DNA of 64,000 nt from Flavipsychrobacter sp. GTDB lineage: Bacteria; Bacteroidota; Bacteroidia; Chitinophagales; Chitinophagaceae. This document shows positions 1 through 9,676 of the stretch, in pieces; the first letter of the stretch is position 1; each line of letters starts with the position of its first letter. Location of the stretch: contig JAFIGV010000015.1 of assembly GCA_017849575.1 (NCBI GenBank), positions 186,001 to 250,000 of the forward strand, read 5' to 3'. Below the pieces are notes generated by a model. It was given only the letters and a program-made list of their open reading frames with translations. It made no database searches and was not told the origin of the DNA. The position numbers and the translations under genes are program-made.

Positions 1-1351
1 CCGACGAAGCACCCGAGCCCAGCCTGTTTCCATTGGTGTTGTAGTTGATGTTTGCGTTGCACACCATCAGGTTGCCAGAGAACTTGCCATTGTCGTTCGA
101 CTGCGGATTGCCGGTGATGTTGCCGTTTACCTTTACCAGCGCGGTATTGCTGCCACGTCCATAGATCAGGCCGTCCATGTTGAGCGTATTGGACTGAAAC
201 ATGGACAGGCTATACATAGAGAGTTCATTGCTTCCGGTGATGTTGGTATGACCGCCCACTTGTATCAGCTTGTAGTTAGTCACCTTGGCGTTCATGTTAA
301 ACGCACCGCCGATGATCAAAGCACAGTTGTTGATGAGGTTGGGGCTGCTTCCGTTTTGTGTAAAATCTCCGGTAATATCAATTTTACCGTTGTTGGTTAG
401 TGTCTGTTGTGCGTTGTTGGTAAAATATTGGCCGGTGATCAGGCCGTTATTCGTGAAGCTCATCTGGGAGTTTACATTTAGATAGCCGGTGTAATTGTAG
501 GTGCCGTTGTTGATGAAAGAACCCTTGTTCATACCGATGGCGGAGCCGGTCATTGTACCGTCGTTTTGCACCGTGCCGGTAGAGTTCATGTTGAAGTTCG
601 AAAAGTTCAGCGTGCCTTCATTCAATATAGAACTTGCATCATCCAGATTGATATTGGTGCCATTGGTGATACTTGCTCCACTTGCAATCTTCAGGATGCA
701 GTTTCCTTTCATGTTAAGACTGTTCAAGGTCACATTGCTTCCGCACACATTAATGGTGCCGCCTGAGATATTGTTGAAAGACACCGTGATATTATCGCCG
801 GTGATACATACCACGTCGCTGCTGCCTACGTTCACGCTGTTGGTACTGCTGGTAATGGTGTTGGTGCAACCCGTGCAGCTCACAGCAGTCGTCTTCATTT
901 GAGGCGTCTGCATTTTTTGTCCTTCGTTGCTGCCTCTTTCCGTAAAGCTGAGGTTCAGGGTGTTGAGGTGCGCATCGGCTTTTTGCACGGATCTTGAGCC
1001 ATCGGGCGAAGATTTTACCACATAAAGCTCAGTGATGTTTTTTGCGATATACAGTGTGGCGCTATACGGGTGTGCTATAGAGGCACTTCCCTGTGCGATC
1101 AGTTTTCCATCGTCATAAGGGTTGCCATCGTACACAGCAATCGTGTGCAAGGCGTTGCCAAAACGTTCATCCTGCACGTCCACAACTACGGATACATTGC
1201 GTGAACTTTCCCAGGTAAAGCCATCCGGAACTCTGAGGTCGTCAATACTGTTTACTACAGGATTCGTTTCCTCGCTTTGTTCTTTTTTACAGGCCGGCAA
1301 TACGGCGATGCCGAGCAGACCGATAAATAGCAGTGTCGTTTTCATCATCAT
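1..1351 (-). CDS. Asn/Gly-rich surface lipoprotein, C-terminus outside window
   Basis: The reading frame stays open from an ATG cluster at 1351/1348/1345 to the window edge, about 450 residues. It begins with a lipoprotein signal (LLGIAVLPACKK; lipid-bearing Cys about residue 22), so export to the envelope is expected. Next comes a segment containing VPDGFTWESSRNVSVVVDV, which resembles the N-terminal beta-sandwich of LruC-type Bacteroidota lipoproteins (family recognition from memory, moderate). After about residue 150 the sequence is a long series of short Asn/Gly/Thr-rich strands (NNGT, GNITG, NNGLITG patterns) typical of right-handed beta-helix or adhesin-like surface proteins. Start choice among the three ATGs is uncertain; no Shine-Dalgarno is seen. 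Substrate or partner unknown. Confidence 0.75.
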   Translation of the reverse strand, partial: MMMKTTLLFIGLLGIAVLPACKKEQSEETNPVVNSIDDLRVPDGFTWESSRNVSVVVDVQDERFGNALHTIAVYDGNPYDDGKLIAQGSASIAHPYSATLYIAKNITELYVVKSSPDGSRSVQKADAHLNTLNLSFTERGSNEGQKMQTPQMKTTAVSCTGCTNTITSSTNSVNVGSSDVVCITGDNITVSFNNISGGTINVCGSNVTLNSLNMKGNCILKIASGASITNGTNINLDDASSILNEGTLNFSNFNMNSTGTVQNDGTMTGSAIGMNKGSFINNGTYNYTGYLNVNSQMSFTNNGLITGQYFTNNAQQTLTNNGKIDITGDFTQNGSSPNLINNCALIIGGAFNMNAKVTNYKLIQVGGHTNITGSNELSMYSLSMFQSNTLNMDGLIYGRGSNTALVKVNGNITGNPQSNDNGKFSGNLMVCNANINYNTNGNRLGSGASS

Positions 1352-1462
1352 AAGTGTTGTAAGAATGATGTAAAACTACAGGGCCGTGTAGCGAACAAAG
1401 AAAAATACGCGCGATTCACAAAGCAATAACATTGTAGCTCGCCTGCATCCGATCAACTGAAC

Positions 1463-1972
1463 TCAATCTTGCTCCAGAGCATTGAGGTATTGTTCCAGCT
1501 TTCCTTTTTTGTCTGCTTCTTCCGCTTTGCGAAGTGTCTCGGACACAGATATATTGTATGCCGGCGTTTTTACATAGGCGATCAGCGTGCGGGCGGCACC
1601 AGCGCGCACTTTGATGCGGTTATCTTTTTCTTCATGATGGTTCATCTGGTAGAGCACCATTCCCGCCATCAAACGTGGAAGCAGGGATAGGTTTTCATCG
1701 TACAGCTTTACAGAGGCAACATCCAGTTCAAAAGTGTATTCTTCGGTTTCTGTCATCCACATCATTAGATAGCTCCCGGCCTCTTTGATGTCCTGATCAC
1801 TTGTGTCCGGCGGTGTAGCCAAAAGGTATTGGGCAGCCTGCCTTGCAGCTTCGTTGGCACGGGCTATTTTCTGAGCCTTCGTTCCTTCTACTGTAGAATA
1901 GTCGGGTTTTTGCTGCGCATAGCAGGATAAGAATGGGAAAAGAAGCACAAGTAACGATAGTAGCTTTTTCAT
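1463..1972 (-). CDS. Small secreted protein, unknown function
   Basis: 169 residues. The ATG at 1972 is chosen because it starts a clean signal peptide (MKKLLSLLVLLFPFLSCYA, predicted cleavage before QQKP); a longer in-frame reading to 2050 adds an unlikely N-terminus. The mature part is helical, Lys/Glu/Ala-rich, with residues around KARANEAARQAAQYLL and a stretch MNHHEEKDNRIKVRAGAARTL. I do not recognise the family; it looks like the conserved secreted proteins of unknown function common in Bacteroidota. It lies alone between two lipoprotein genes on the same strand, with about 130 bp to the upstream gene, so co-transcription is possible but not shown. Confidence 0.6.
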   Translation of the reverse strand: MKKLLSLLVLLFPFLSCYAQQKPDYSTVEGTKAQKIARANEAARQAAQYLLATPPDTSDQDIKEAGSYLMMWMTETEEYTFELDVASVKLYDENLSLLPRLMAGMVLYQMNHHEEKDNRIKVRAGAARTLIAYVKTPAYNISVSETLRKAEEADKKGKLEQYLNALEQD

Positions 1973-2105
1973 AAACGGTGTGTTTTCAGTAAGATACGGA
2001 AAAGTGATTACGGCACACTTGAGCAACGGAAAAGTTTTTAAGCACGGCACGGCTCGTGAGCTAATAGTCTTACGGCAGTAAATTCAACCTACCGCCACAA
2101 CACGC

Positions 2106-3860
2106 TTATTTATCCTGCACACATCGGCAAGACGCCTTTACTGTTGTGTTTGCCGGTTGAAAGCCTGTTTGAAGCACTGCGCTAAGCTGAAACAAAACCG
2201 GTTGCCGGCCACCGCCAAAGGCTGAATCGGAGGAGGTCCAAAAATTGGCGACTGCGCCTAACTGAGAAAAATACTCTGTGGCCCCTGAAAGCACCGTATC
2301 GGCCAGCCCACCCGGTAATGCAGAAAAGCCGCTGCTGTTGTCCGCGTTGGGGTCCGGTGCTGTCCACGCAGGGGATACCGACATCAGTTTTGGACGAGCG
2401 GCCGGCAGCCCTCCAAGCGTATTGATCAAAGCCACCCATTCACCTTTACTGGGAAGGTGCCAGCCGTTAGGGCATACCCCTTTGATTCCGCTTGGCACTG
2501 TGCTGCTCGGAGCTGCATTTTGAACTGCCTCGCCGAAGTTGTAAAGGCGGCCATAGAAATCACAGTTTGCAGGATTGTTGTCATAACAACGACTCAGTGG
2601 CGTCGTAAAACGTAAATTTTCTGCCATCCAACGTTGATCGCCGATGCATACAGTCTTATAAACATTACCATCCCGGGGATCCGTCATGCTGGCTCCACAT
2701 ACATCGAAGCTATAACCGTCATGTCCGTCATGTTTAAATTTGGCTCGAAAGGCATCCGGATCAACAAACTCTGAACCGTCATGTTTAAGATTAGCTTGCC
2801 CGGTACTGTCGAACTTGATAATCAAAGCACGCAGCAGTGTGTCTTCCATATTTTTTGCAAACTTGTTACTGACGGGTAAAGCATCACCATATTTATCATC
2901 GAAGTAGCAATAATAGGATATGGGATCGAGGCTCATGAATGCAGGTTGTATGGGAAGTGCACGAGGATCTGATGTTTTTCTGTAGCCGCTATAACAGGTG
3001 TTAGCGAATACAACCGTGTTCTTCAACTTTGGCGTGGCACTAATCCATTTGCTCGTTACCATCACACCCACGTCTTTTAGTCCTATTACCTGCTTCCAGT
3101 CTTTCGGCTGTTTACTCAGTGCTCCGGAGCTGCCGGTGACCTTGATGTCTCCGGAAAAAATTCTGTCGAAGGTTCCCGTGCCCCCGTAGCTGTCGAACAT
3201 GGTTTTCAACTTTTCCTCTGATGCCCCCTTTGCCTGACTTGCATCTATTTTTCCTCCAAACAAAATGCCATCCGGCGCTCCATGCGAATCGAAAATAACG
3301 AGCCCATATGCAGCCATGGAATCAATTAAAGCAGGTTTGCAGTTACTTCCCTTTACAAGTCGAACGTTAAACTGTTTGCTAGATGCTGCAAAAATTGCCA
3401 GTAGATTATTAAGGTCGGTCTGATTGTAAAACTCTTCGTAAGGTATCACGATCAACACATTTCTGTTGGTTATTTCTACCGAACCGGCGGTGGATTTAAG
3501 CCATCCTCCGCCACTGCCCCCGCCGCCCCGGTATAGCGGAAATCCCATGTCATCTACGAGGTCAAGATGATAGCAGCCTCTTAATCCCGACGCCAACTCG
3601 AAACACAGGAGTAAGCTGTCATATAGTTCAGCGCTCTTAACATTGGGTTGCGTTTTCACCCACTCATAGGTCAATGCCAGTACCTGTTGCGCGGATCCAT
3701 TCGTTTGTTCGCCAATTTCTGCAAACTTTGTTCCGATAGCTTGCAGCGAGGACACGAGTTCCGATGCACTTTGTCCTTCACTTCCCCCTCCGTCCGTATT
3801 TTTTTTACAGGCAAGGATGGTTAGACCCAAAATCGCGAAACAAAAAAATACCTTTTTCAT
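2106..3860 (-). CDS. Lipoprotein with caspase-like His/Cys domain and C-terminal FISUMP domain
   Basis: 584 residues. Residues 1-18 form a lipoprotein signal with lipobox LAC (Cys18) followed by KKNTDGGG. Residues about 130-300 contain the order of motifs seen in clan CD cysteine peptidases (caspase, CHAT, gingipain-like): a hydrophobic strand then DSHG (His193), and a second strand then FANTCYSG (Cys289). This makes a hydrolase plausible; it is inference from two motifs. Residues about 387-584 match the Fibrobacter succinogenes major paralogous (FISUMP) domain: GNVYKTVCIGDQRWMAENLR, YDNNPANCDFYGRLYN, CPNGWHLPSKGEW and terminal CRCVQ. A Gly-rich linker lies near residues 111-119. Expected to sit on the cell surface or periplasmic face. 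Natural substrate unknown. Confidence 0.75.
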   Translation of the reverse strand: MKKVFFCFAILGLTILACKKNTDGGGSEGQSASELVSSLQAIGTKFAEIGEQTNGSAQQVLALTYEWVKTQPNVKSAELYDSLLLCFELASGLRGCYHLDLVDDMGFPLYRGGGGSGGGWLKSTAGSVEITNRNVLIVIPYEEFYNQTDLNNLLAIFAASSKQFNVRLVKGSNCKPALIDSMAAYGLVIFDSHGAPDGILFGGKIDASQAKGASEEKLKTMFDSYGGTGTFDRIFSGDIKVTGSSGALSKQPKDWKQVIGLKDVGVMVTSKWISATPKLKNTVVFANTCYSGYRKTSDPRALPIQPAFMSLDPISYYCYFDDKYGDALPVSNKFAKNMEDTLLRALIIKFDSTGQANLKHDGSEFVDPDAFRAKFKHDGHDGYSFDVCGASMTDPRDGNVYKTVCIGDQRWMAENLRFTTPLSRCYDNNPANCDFYGRLYNFGEAVQNAAPSSTVPSGIKGVCPNGWHLPSKGEWVALINTLGGLPAARPKLMSVSPAWTAPDPNADNSSGFSALPGGLADTVLSGATEYFSQLGAVANFWTSSDSAFGGGRQPVLFQLSAVLQTGFQPANTTVKASCRCVQDK

Positions 3861-4269
3861 GGGATATGTTTGAATTCTAAATTAATAAAATTGAGTTTGA
3901 TATTCTGTTGTTTTCAATAGGACTCAAAAGATATTCGTTGTAAATGCAGAGATTTTGCTACGCTGTTCTTACGCAGTAAGTTGGAAAGAATACGCTGATG
4001 GCATGTTTTGGAAGAAGGAGGCGGTACGGCTTCATTGCATTTACCGACAATGCGCGCTCAATGAAAGCTGCCGTTGTGAAGTATAATGGCCCTGCGGGAG
4101 AAACAGTTGGCAACGCAGGCTTTGCTGCGTCTCTTGTCCGCTAGAGGCTTTCATCTGCAATAGACGGCCGCCGCTTACCCTATCAAAATCGCGATCAAAA
4201 AAATAAAAATTTTTCTTCAATTAATAAGCCTACCTTCGGTGCTTAATTTCATCTTTTTATTTAATTACA
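3861..4269. other. 409-bp gene-free stretch upstream of the cold-shock gene
   Basis: No convincing reading frame on either strand. The only regulatory-looking element is TACCTTCG at 4231-4238, one mismatch from the Bacteroidota -7 box TAnnTTTG and about 31 nt before the cold-shock start codon, preceded by an AT-rich tract. Nothing else stands out. Confidence 0.5.
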
Positions 4270-4461
4270 ATGCAAGAAGGCACAGTAAAATTCTTCAACA
4301 ACGCCAAAGGCTTTGGCTTTATTACGCCGGCAGATGGTGGTAAAGATTTGTTTGTTCACGTATCTGGTCTGCGCGACGAGATCCGCGAGAACGACAAGGT
4401 ATCTTACGAAGTGCAAAATGGTCAAAAAGGTTTAAATGCAGTGAACGTTCGCGTTCTCTAG
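4270..4461 (+). CDS. Cold-shock domain protein (CspA family)
   Basis: 63 residues, the usual length of a single cold-shock OB-fold that binds single-stranded RNA/DNA and melts RNA secondary structure. RNP1-like motif KGFGFI is at residues 13-18 and RNP2-like LFVHVS at about 27-32; the N-terminus QEGTVKFFN and the C-terminal GLNAVNVRVL are standard. The gene is monocistronic: a TAnnTTTG-like box lies about 30 nt upstream and a strong hairpin terminator follows directly. Regulation by temperature or growth phase is known for the family; the sequence here does not show it. Confidence 0.95.
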   Translation: MQEGTVKFFNNAKGFGFITPADGGKDLFVHVSGLRDEIRENDKVSYEVQNGQKGLNAVNVRVL

Positions 4462-4485
4462 TTTTTTCAATATTTATCATTTCTG

Positions 4486-4511
4486 GTCCCGCCCACAGCG
4501 GGACTTTTTTT
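4486..4511 (+). terminator. Intrinsic terminator of the cold-shock gene
   Basis: 7-bp GC-rich stem GTCCCGC/GCGGGAC with loop CCACA, followed by seven T. It sits 24 bp after the stop codon. Confidence 0.9.
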
Positions 4512-4673
4512 ATGGCGAGCCTGCTCGAAGGCAGGGCGGCCACAAGCCTTGAATGTCGGCAGTTTTTGCTTGGAAAAGACGGTTGAACCTAACGGAGAAT
4601 TATAGCTTTTCCATAGTCAATTGCTTTGTGAATCTCCGCTGGTTTGCTAATTTAATCGGAAAGACTAGCGACA

Positions 4674-6275
4674 ATGTTTAAGTTCTGTACCTTCCTTACT
4701 TGCATTTTCTTTTCCTCAATGGTGTTTGCGCAGAATGATGCTGACCAAGGCTGGCATTTGAAGGACCGGCGTACCGATGGATACTTTGGTATTAGTTTGG
4801 AAAAAGCCTACAACTTTTTACACGAAAAGGGGATTAAACCGGTAACGATCATCATCGGTGTACTTGATACTGGGATCGACACAGCTCACGAGGATCTAAA
4901 GACTGTGCTATGGGATAATAAGTCGGAAATTCCTGCTAATGGTAAAGATGACGACAACAACGGTTTTATTGATGACGTCCATGGTTGGAATTTTCTGGGA
5001 GGTACCACCGGCAATGTTACGGTTAACAACAGTGAATGGAACAGGGTGTATTGGCGATATAGAGAAAGGTTTGAAGGAAAGCAAATTGACACATCTTCCT
5101 TAAGCCGAGTTCAGAAGTATGAGTATAATATCTGGCTGAAGGCGCGAAGTGGCGTGATTGGAAGAGGTCCTACACAGGGTAGGTTGGATACACTTGCCAG
5201 CTATGTAGATGATGTAATTTTTTGCGATAGCTTTCTTCGGATAACTTTAAAAAAGCCTGAATACACCAGAGAGACATTGGAGAATTGGAAGGCAACTACT
5301 AAGCGCGACCAGGCTTTGAAGGAATTCATGCTCGATGTATTCGATCATTTTGAAAACGAGAAACTGAAAAATACCGTGGTTACGCAGGAAATGAAAAACT
5401 TCCTGGAAGGCGAAACGCTGAAGGCAAGGAGCGAAAAAGAGCCCCCTGTGGACAATAGAAGGATCGTAACGGGGAATGATGATACAGACCCGCAATCGAT
5501 GAAATATGGCAACAATAATGTATGGGCGGGGGATCCTTTTCATGGCACTCATGTTGCCGGCATCATAGGTGCGTCGCGGGCCAATGGTAGGGGAATAGAT
5601 GGAGTCGCCGATGCTGTTTACCTGATGGCGGTAAGGTGCTCGACAGACGGCGATGAATTCGATAAAGACATAGCTGCCGGTATCCGATATGCCGTCGACA
5701 ATGGTGCTAAAGTCATCAATATGAGTTTTGGAAAAAGTCTTAGCCCCGACAAGATTATGGTTGATGATGCTGTACGATATGCTATAAGCAAAGATGTACT
5801 TATCGTGCAAGGTGCGGGTAATAGCAGCAGGAACATCAATGGCTTCGACAACTTTCCCAATCCCCATTTTTTATTCTCCGACTCGGTAGCGTCAAACTGG
5901 ATTACTGTTGGTGCCAGTGATAACAATGGTCGCCCGGCATCCTTCAGCAACTTTGGCAGTCTTGCTGTGGATGTTTTTGCACCCGGCGTCAACATATACT
6001 CAACGACAACCGGAGGCAACTCCTACGAATCCCTCGATGGTACAAGCATGGCGTCGCCTGTTGTGGCAGGATTGGCAGCACTACTTCGCTCGTATTTTCC
6101 TGAATTGACTGCCAGCGAAACTAAGAGCATTATCATACAGACTGCATCACATCCCTTGCTGCCCTCACAAAGAAGTGGGAATGCGGAAGAAACTATCGAA
6201 AAGCTTTGTGTTAGCGGAGGAATTGCAAATGCCTTTAATGCGGTGAAGCTTGCTTATGAGTTTACCCGAAGATAG
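4674..6275 (+). CDS. Secreted subtilisin-family (S8) serine peptidase
   Basis: 533 residues with signal peptide (about 1-20, ends VFAQ). The catalytic triad is visible: Asp65 in GVLDTGID, His290 in HGTHVAGIIGA, Ser458 in DGTSMASPVVAGL; the oxyanion Asn383 lies in GAGNSS. Between Asp and His there is a large insert of about 220 residues (residues 75-285) rich in charged helices, a feature of Bacteroidota S8 peptidases that carry GKDDDNNGFIDDVHGWNF after the Asp. No C-terminal T9SS sorting domain is visible, so it is probably exported by Sec to the periplasm or surface by another route. The gene stands alone. Likely role is peptide or protein degradation; substrate unknown. Confidence 0.93.
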   Translation: MFKFCTFLTCIFFSSMVFAQNDADQGWHLKDRRTDGYFGISLEKAYNFLHEKGIKPVTIIIGVLDTGIDTAHEDLKTVLWDNKSEIPANGKDDDNNGFIDDVHGWNFLGGTTGNVTVNNSEWNRVYWRYRERFEGKQIDTSSLSRVQKYEYNIWLKARSGVIGRGPTQGRLDTLASYVDDVIFCDSFLRITLKKPEYTRETLENWKATTKRDQALKEFMLDVFDHFENEKLKNTVVTQEMKNFLEGETLKARSEKEPPVDNRRIVTGNDDTDPQSMKYGNNNVWAGDPFHGTHVAGIIGASRANGRGIDGVADAVYLMAVRCSTDGDEFDKDIAAGIRYAVDNGAKVINMSFGKSLSPDKIMVDDAVRYAISKDVLIVQGAGNSSRNINGFDNFPNPHFLFSDSVASNWITVGASDNNGRPASFSNFGSLAVDVFAPGVNIYSTTTGGNSYESLDGTSMASPVVAGLAALLRSYFPELTASETKSIIIQTASHPLLPSQRSGNAEETIEKLCVSGGIANAFNAVKLAYEFTRR

Positions 6276-6657
6276 TAGTACAGATATGCCTCTATTCTGA
6301 ACCGGCAACAAGTCATTTTTTAATGTCCACTGTTTGACTTCTTCTTAGGGTAAAAGTGCGTTCATATTCTCTCACTGCGTCGAAAATGTGGGTTGCCTGG
6401 ACGGTTGAGAAAGTGTGGTACCCGTTTCTTACACCCAGTTAAATGGTTGGCAAGCCAGCTCGACAATTTCAACCAACTTCAGCGATATCCTTAAAATAGG
6501 CAAAACATAAAGGCGGTGATTTGAAACGGTAATTTTGAGATTATTAAAAAGGGCAGACTAAACATATGTCCGCACACCTTGCCGCACAAATGAGGCTGGC
6601 CTTGAGAAGGTTAAACAAATTATATTTACATACTATCTCCGATAAAGCATTCGAAAA
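6276..6657. other. 382-bp gene-free stretch
   Basis: Between the subtilase and the WG-repeat gene. I see no reading frame, clear hairpin terminator or repeat. The last 60 bp are AT-rich and probably hold the promoter of the next gene, but no good TAnnTTTG match was found. Confidence 0.4.
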
Positions 6658-8237
6658 ATGAAAAAGCTATCTATTGCGCTGTTTATTATGCTCGGCTTGC
6701 ACCATATTCTGCTTGCGCAGGAACTGAAACACTTCAAAGACAAGAAGGACAGATACGGCTACAAAAACAGTGAGGGAAAAGTAGTTATTGAGCCACAGTT
6801 CCAATTTGCTGCAGATTTTACAGAAGGGCTGGGTGGCGTACAGCAAAACGACCGCTGGGGATTTGTTGATGCAACGGGAAAGGTTGTAATCCCGATTCAA
6901 TATGATAATGTGTACACTTTTTCAGATGGGCTCGCTGCAGTGAATACGGCGCTACCAAAGGAGATATGGGGTGGTCATTTGGCGGTAAATGGGGCTTTAT
7001 TGATAAGACCGGTACTGTGGTCATCCCGATCATATACGATAAAGCCGGCAGTTTCAGCGAAGGCCTTGCACCGGTGAATAAAGGCGCTACAAAAGGAAAC
7101 TATGGAATGGTAGGCGGCAAGTTTGGCTTTATCGATAAGTCCGGCAAGGAGATCATCCCGTTTCTTTTCGATAACGCAACTGGGTTCAGCGATGGGCTGG
7201 CATCTGTTGCGTCTGAAGGTAAGGAAGGTTTCATAGACCCGACGGGTAAGGTGGTCATACCGTTTATGTACGATCGCACCTGCGCTTTTCAACAGGGTCT
7301 TGCCTTTGTAAAAAAAGATGGCAAATGCGGCTATGTCAACGCTTCGGGCCAGGCAGTCATTCCTTTGATTTATGACGATGCTGACTATTATTTTAAGAAT
7401 GCTCTGGCCGCGGTAAAGCAAGCGGATCTATATGGCTACATTGATCGTACGGGAAAGTTGATCGTGCCTTGTCAGTATAAGAACGCACATGGCTTTAATG
7501 AGGGACTTGCCAGTGTGCAACTCGGCGACAAATGGGGCTTTATTGATACCACGGGTACCTTGGTCATTGATGCGCGGTACGACTATGCAGGATTTTTTAC
7601 AGATGGTGTGGCCGAAGTGAAATTTGAAGGTAAGGATATGAAAATAAGTCGCAACGACAAAAGCATTTTTGAAAAGAAAGCTGTTGCGGTAAATGCCGGG
7701 CAAGAGAAAAATGTTCCCAAACTCACAGACGCCGAGGAGGAGGAACTGGTGCGTCAGATGTTGCAGTTAAACAAGGCGCATAAAGGCCCACTCTTCGAAA
7801 AGGTAAATGAATTGAACAATGCGCTCAAGCCAACCATGATAGTCAATTCGAAAGGGGAGATCAACCGGCAGCAGTGGAGGTCGCGTGCCCTTGAGCTCAA
7901 AAAGTCCTCTTTGCCAGAAGCACAGAAACAGGCTGAGGCTTACGAGAAAGAGTTGGCCGCATTGCCTGCAGGCGTCCAACAGCTCGATCTTCATCTTGCT
8001 ATAACGGCATACCTGCAGGAGGTAAACAGATTTATAAAATCCTGCGACGCCTGGGCAGATCTGATTTATGAAATAGTAGCAGATGCAGAACAGGTTTCGG
8101 AAATGATGCAGCACATTGAGACCCAACTTCAGTCTATGAATCTGGGCTATCATTTTCTAAACAAGCTTACAGAAGAGTATGCCTTAAGCAAATCAAAAAC
8201 CGGCAAGTATCTTACGACGATGAAGGCAGCAAAATGA
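6658..8237 (+). pseudogene. WG-repeat protein split by a one-base frameshift
   Basis: Frame 1 opens at 6658 with a signal peptide (MKKLSIALFIMLGLHHILLA) and runs to 7077; the WG repeats continue in another frame that is open to 8237. WG repeats have the form YGYKNSEGKVVIEP...F.DGLAAV, about 35-50 residues each, and fold as beta hairpins. At the break, the downstream frame reads GATKGDMGW, matching GATKG in a later repeat; restoring one G at 6948-6949 (ACGGCG to ACGGGCG) joins both parts into a protein of about 526 residues. The C-terminal 170 residues are helical and charged. Either a true frameshift mutation or a sequencing error. In Bacteroidota such proteins are often envelope-associated; function unknown. 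Confidence 0.85.
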
Positions 8238-8354
8238 GTTTGTCTTTTCTCCAGTGGTGTCGGGCTATGGCAGCCCCCCGGATAAGGAGGATTTCAGACT
8301 CTAAGCACTCTCTGCCTGAATATCCTGCACATCCTGATCCAGACAGAGGAATGA

Positions 8355-9398
8355 TCACACTAACCCTTCCCACCAGCGACTAAAGGGCTGACTCAAATTG
8401 TCCAGATCAACGGGCTCGCCGATCATCGGTGTCAACAGCGGCAGATTGTTTTGATTGCCGAGCGCGGTCAGCGTTGCCAGCGGCTCGTACCAGGTGTGGT
8501 TTGCAAGGGCAAATTTTGATGAATGCACGGGCAGAACATACTGTGCCTTCAGGTCACGGGCTGCCTGGATGGTTTCGTGCGGCAGTGCATGGATATAGCG
8601 CCATGCCGCATCGTATTGCCCGTTTTCCAGAATTGCCAGATCGAACGGTCCAAACCGCTCACCTATGGCGGAGAAATGTGTATCATAACCGCTATCGCCG
8701 CCCAGAAAAAAACGGCGTCCCGGGCACTGCAATACGAAGGAAAGCCAGAGGGTATTGTTTCGCGAAAAAGAGCGTCCGGAAAAATGCCGGGCTGGGGTAG
8801 TGTGTAGCACAAATTCCTTATCCAACACGATGGTTTCGTACCAATCGGCTTCGGTAATGCAGTCGGGGGCATAACCCCAATATTCCAAATGCGCTCCTAC
8901 CCCCAGGCCGCAGATCACTCTGCTCACCTTGCTTTTTAGGTCGGTAATGGTTGCATGGTCCAGATGATCATAATGATCGTGAGAAATGAAGAGGTAATCA
9001 ATAGCAGGTAAGTCGTCGGGTGTATAAATATCCGAACCATCAAATGCTTTTACGGTACCGGGAATCGGCGAGGCATTGCCACTCATCACCGGGTCCACCA
9101 ATATGCGCTTCCCCTCTAATTGTATGAAATAAGACGAATGACCGAACCACAGTAATACATTGGCGTCGGGCGACAAGCGCTTTAAGTTTGTTTTCAGAGA
9201 AGGCAGTGCTTGCCTGGGTATTCTGTTTACCACCTTCTTGAAAAGTTGCCGGTAAAGAACACTCCTCATGGTATAGCCCTCGGCGAGCTGTGGCGTATGA
9301 CTCAGGTTCTGAAATTGCCCGTTGCGATAGTTCGGAGATTGAAGAATTCGTTTCAGCCGCGCACCAGCCGGCGCCTTGCCAAATTTTGCCTTACTCAT
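8355..9398 (-). CDS. Metallo-beta-lactamase-fold hydrolase (NAPE-PLD/UlaG-like)
   Basis: 347 residues from the ATG at 9398, preferred over a longer reading to 9458 because the family begins with the Lys-rich FGKAPAGARLKRILQSPNY segment. The metal-binding motif HDHYDH follows ISHDH in the middle of the protein, and further ligands are visible in GGDSGYDTHF (Asp) and PVHSSKFAL (His). NVLLWFGHSSYFIQLEGK and ILVDPVMSGNASP match the N-acyl-phosphatidylethanolamine phospholipase D-like branch, which cleaves phosphodiesters, but the bacterial substrate cannot be read from sequence. No signal peptide is evident at this start, so cytoplasmic or membrane-peripheral. Convergent with the WG-repeat gene. 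Confidence 0.88.
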   Translation of the reverse strand: MSKAKFGKAPAGARLKRILQSPNYRNGQFQNLSHTPQLAEGYTMRSVLYRQLFKKVVNRIPRQALPSLKTNLKRLSPDANVLLWFGHSSYFIQLEGKRILVDPVMSGNASPIPGTVKAFDGSDIYTPDDLPAIDYLFISHDHYDHLDHATITDLKSKVSRVICGLGVGAHLEYWGYAPDCITEADWYETIVLDKEFVLHTTPARHFSGRSFSRNNTLWLSFVLQCPGRRFFLGGDSGYDTHFSAIGERFGPFDLAILENGQYDAAWRYIHALPHETIQAARDLKAQYVLPVHSSKFALANHTWYEPLATLTALGNQNNLPLLTPMIGEPVDLDNLSQPFSRWWEGLV

Positions 9399-9676
9399 CT
9401 GTAAAGTTGATATGTTCCCGATAAAAAACAATGAATTGCTGTACCACAATTTTCCCACCGCAAGGAACGACAGCAGAACAATCTACAACCCGATTTGTTC
9501 TCTTGGCATTGTCAAAATAACTGCTGCGATCAATCACCGATGTATGTGGCGATGAGAGCTCACCTAACCTTAATTGGTCTGAAATGTTTTAGTTGAGAAT
9601 GGTCTTTTGGGATAATAAAGTTCCGCACCTTCCCTTCAGTGTTACTATTATGCGAATCTGACTTTTCTCACACATT

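Noticed and set aside
285-902. Plus-strand frames at the left edge
   Set aside because: They lie opposite the long open lipoprotein frame and have the hydrophobic composition of an antisense shadow.
6658-7077. Programmed frameshifting in the WG-repeat gene
   Set aside because: No slippery heptamer or stimulatory structure at the break, and a single missing G explains it.
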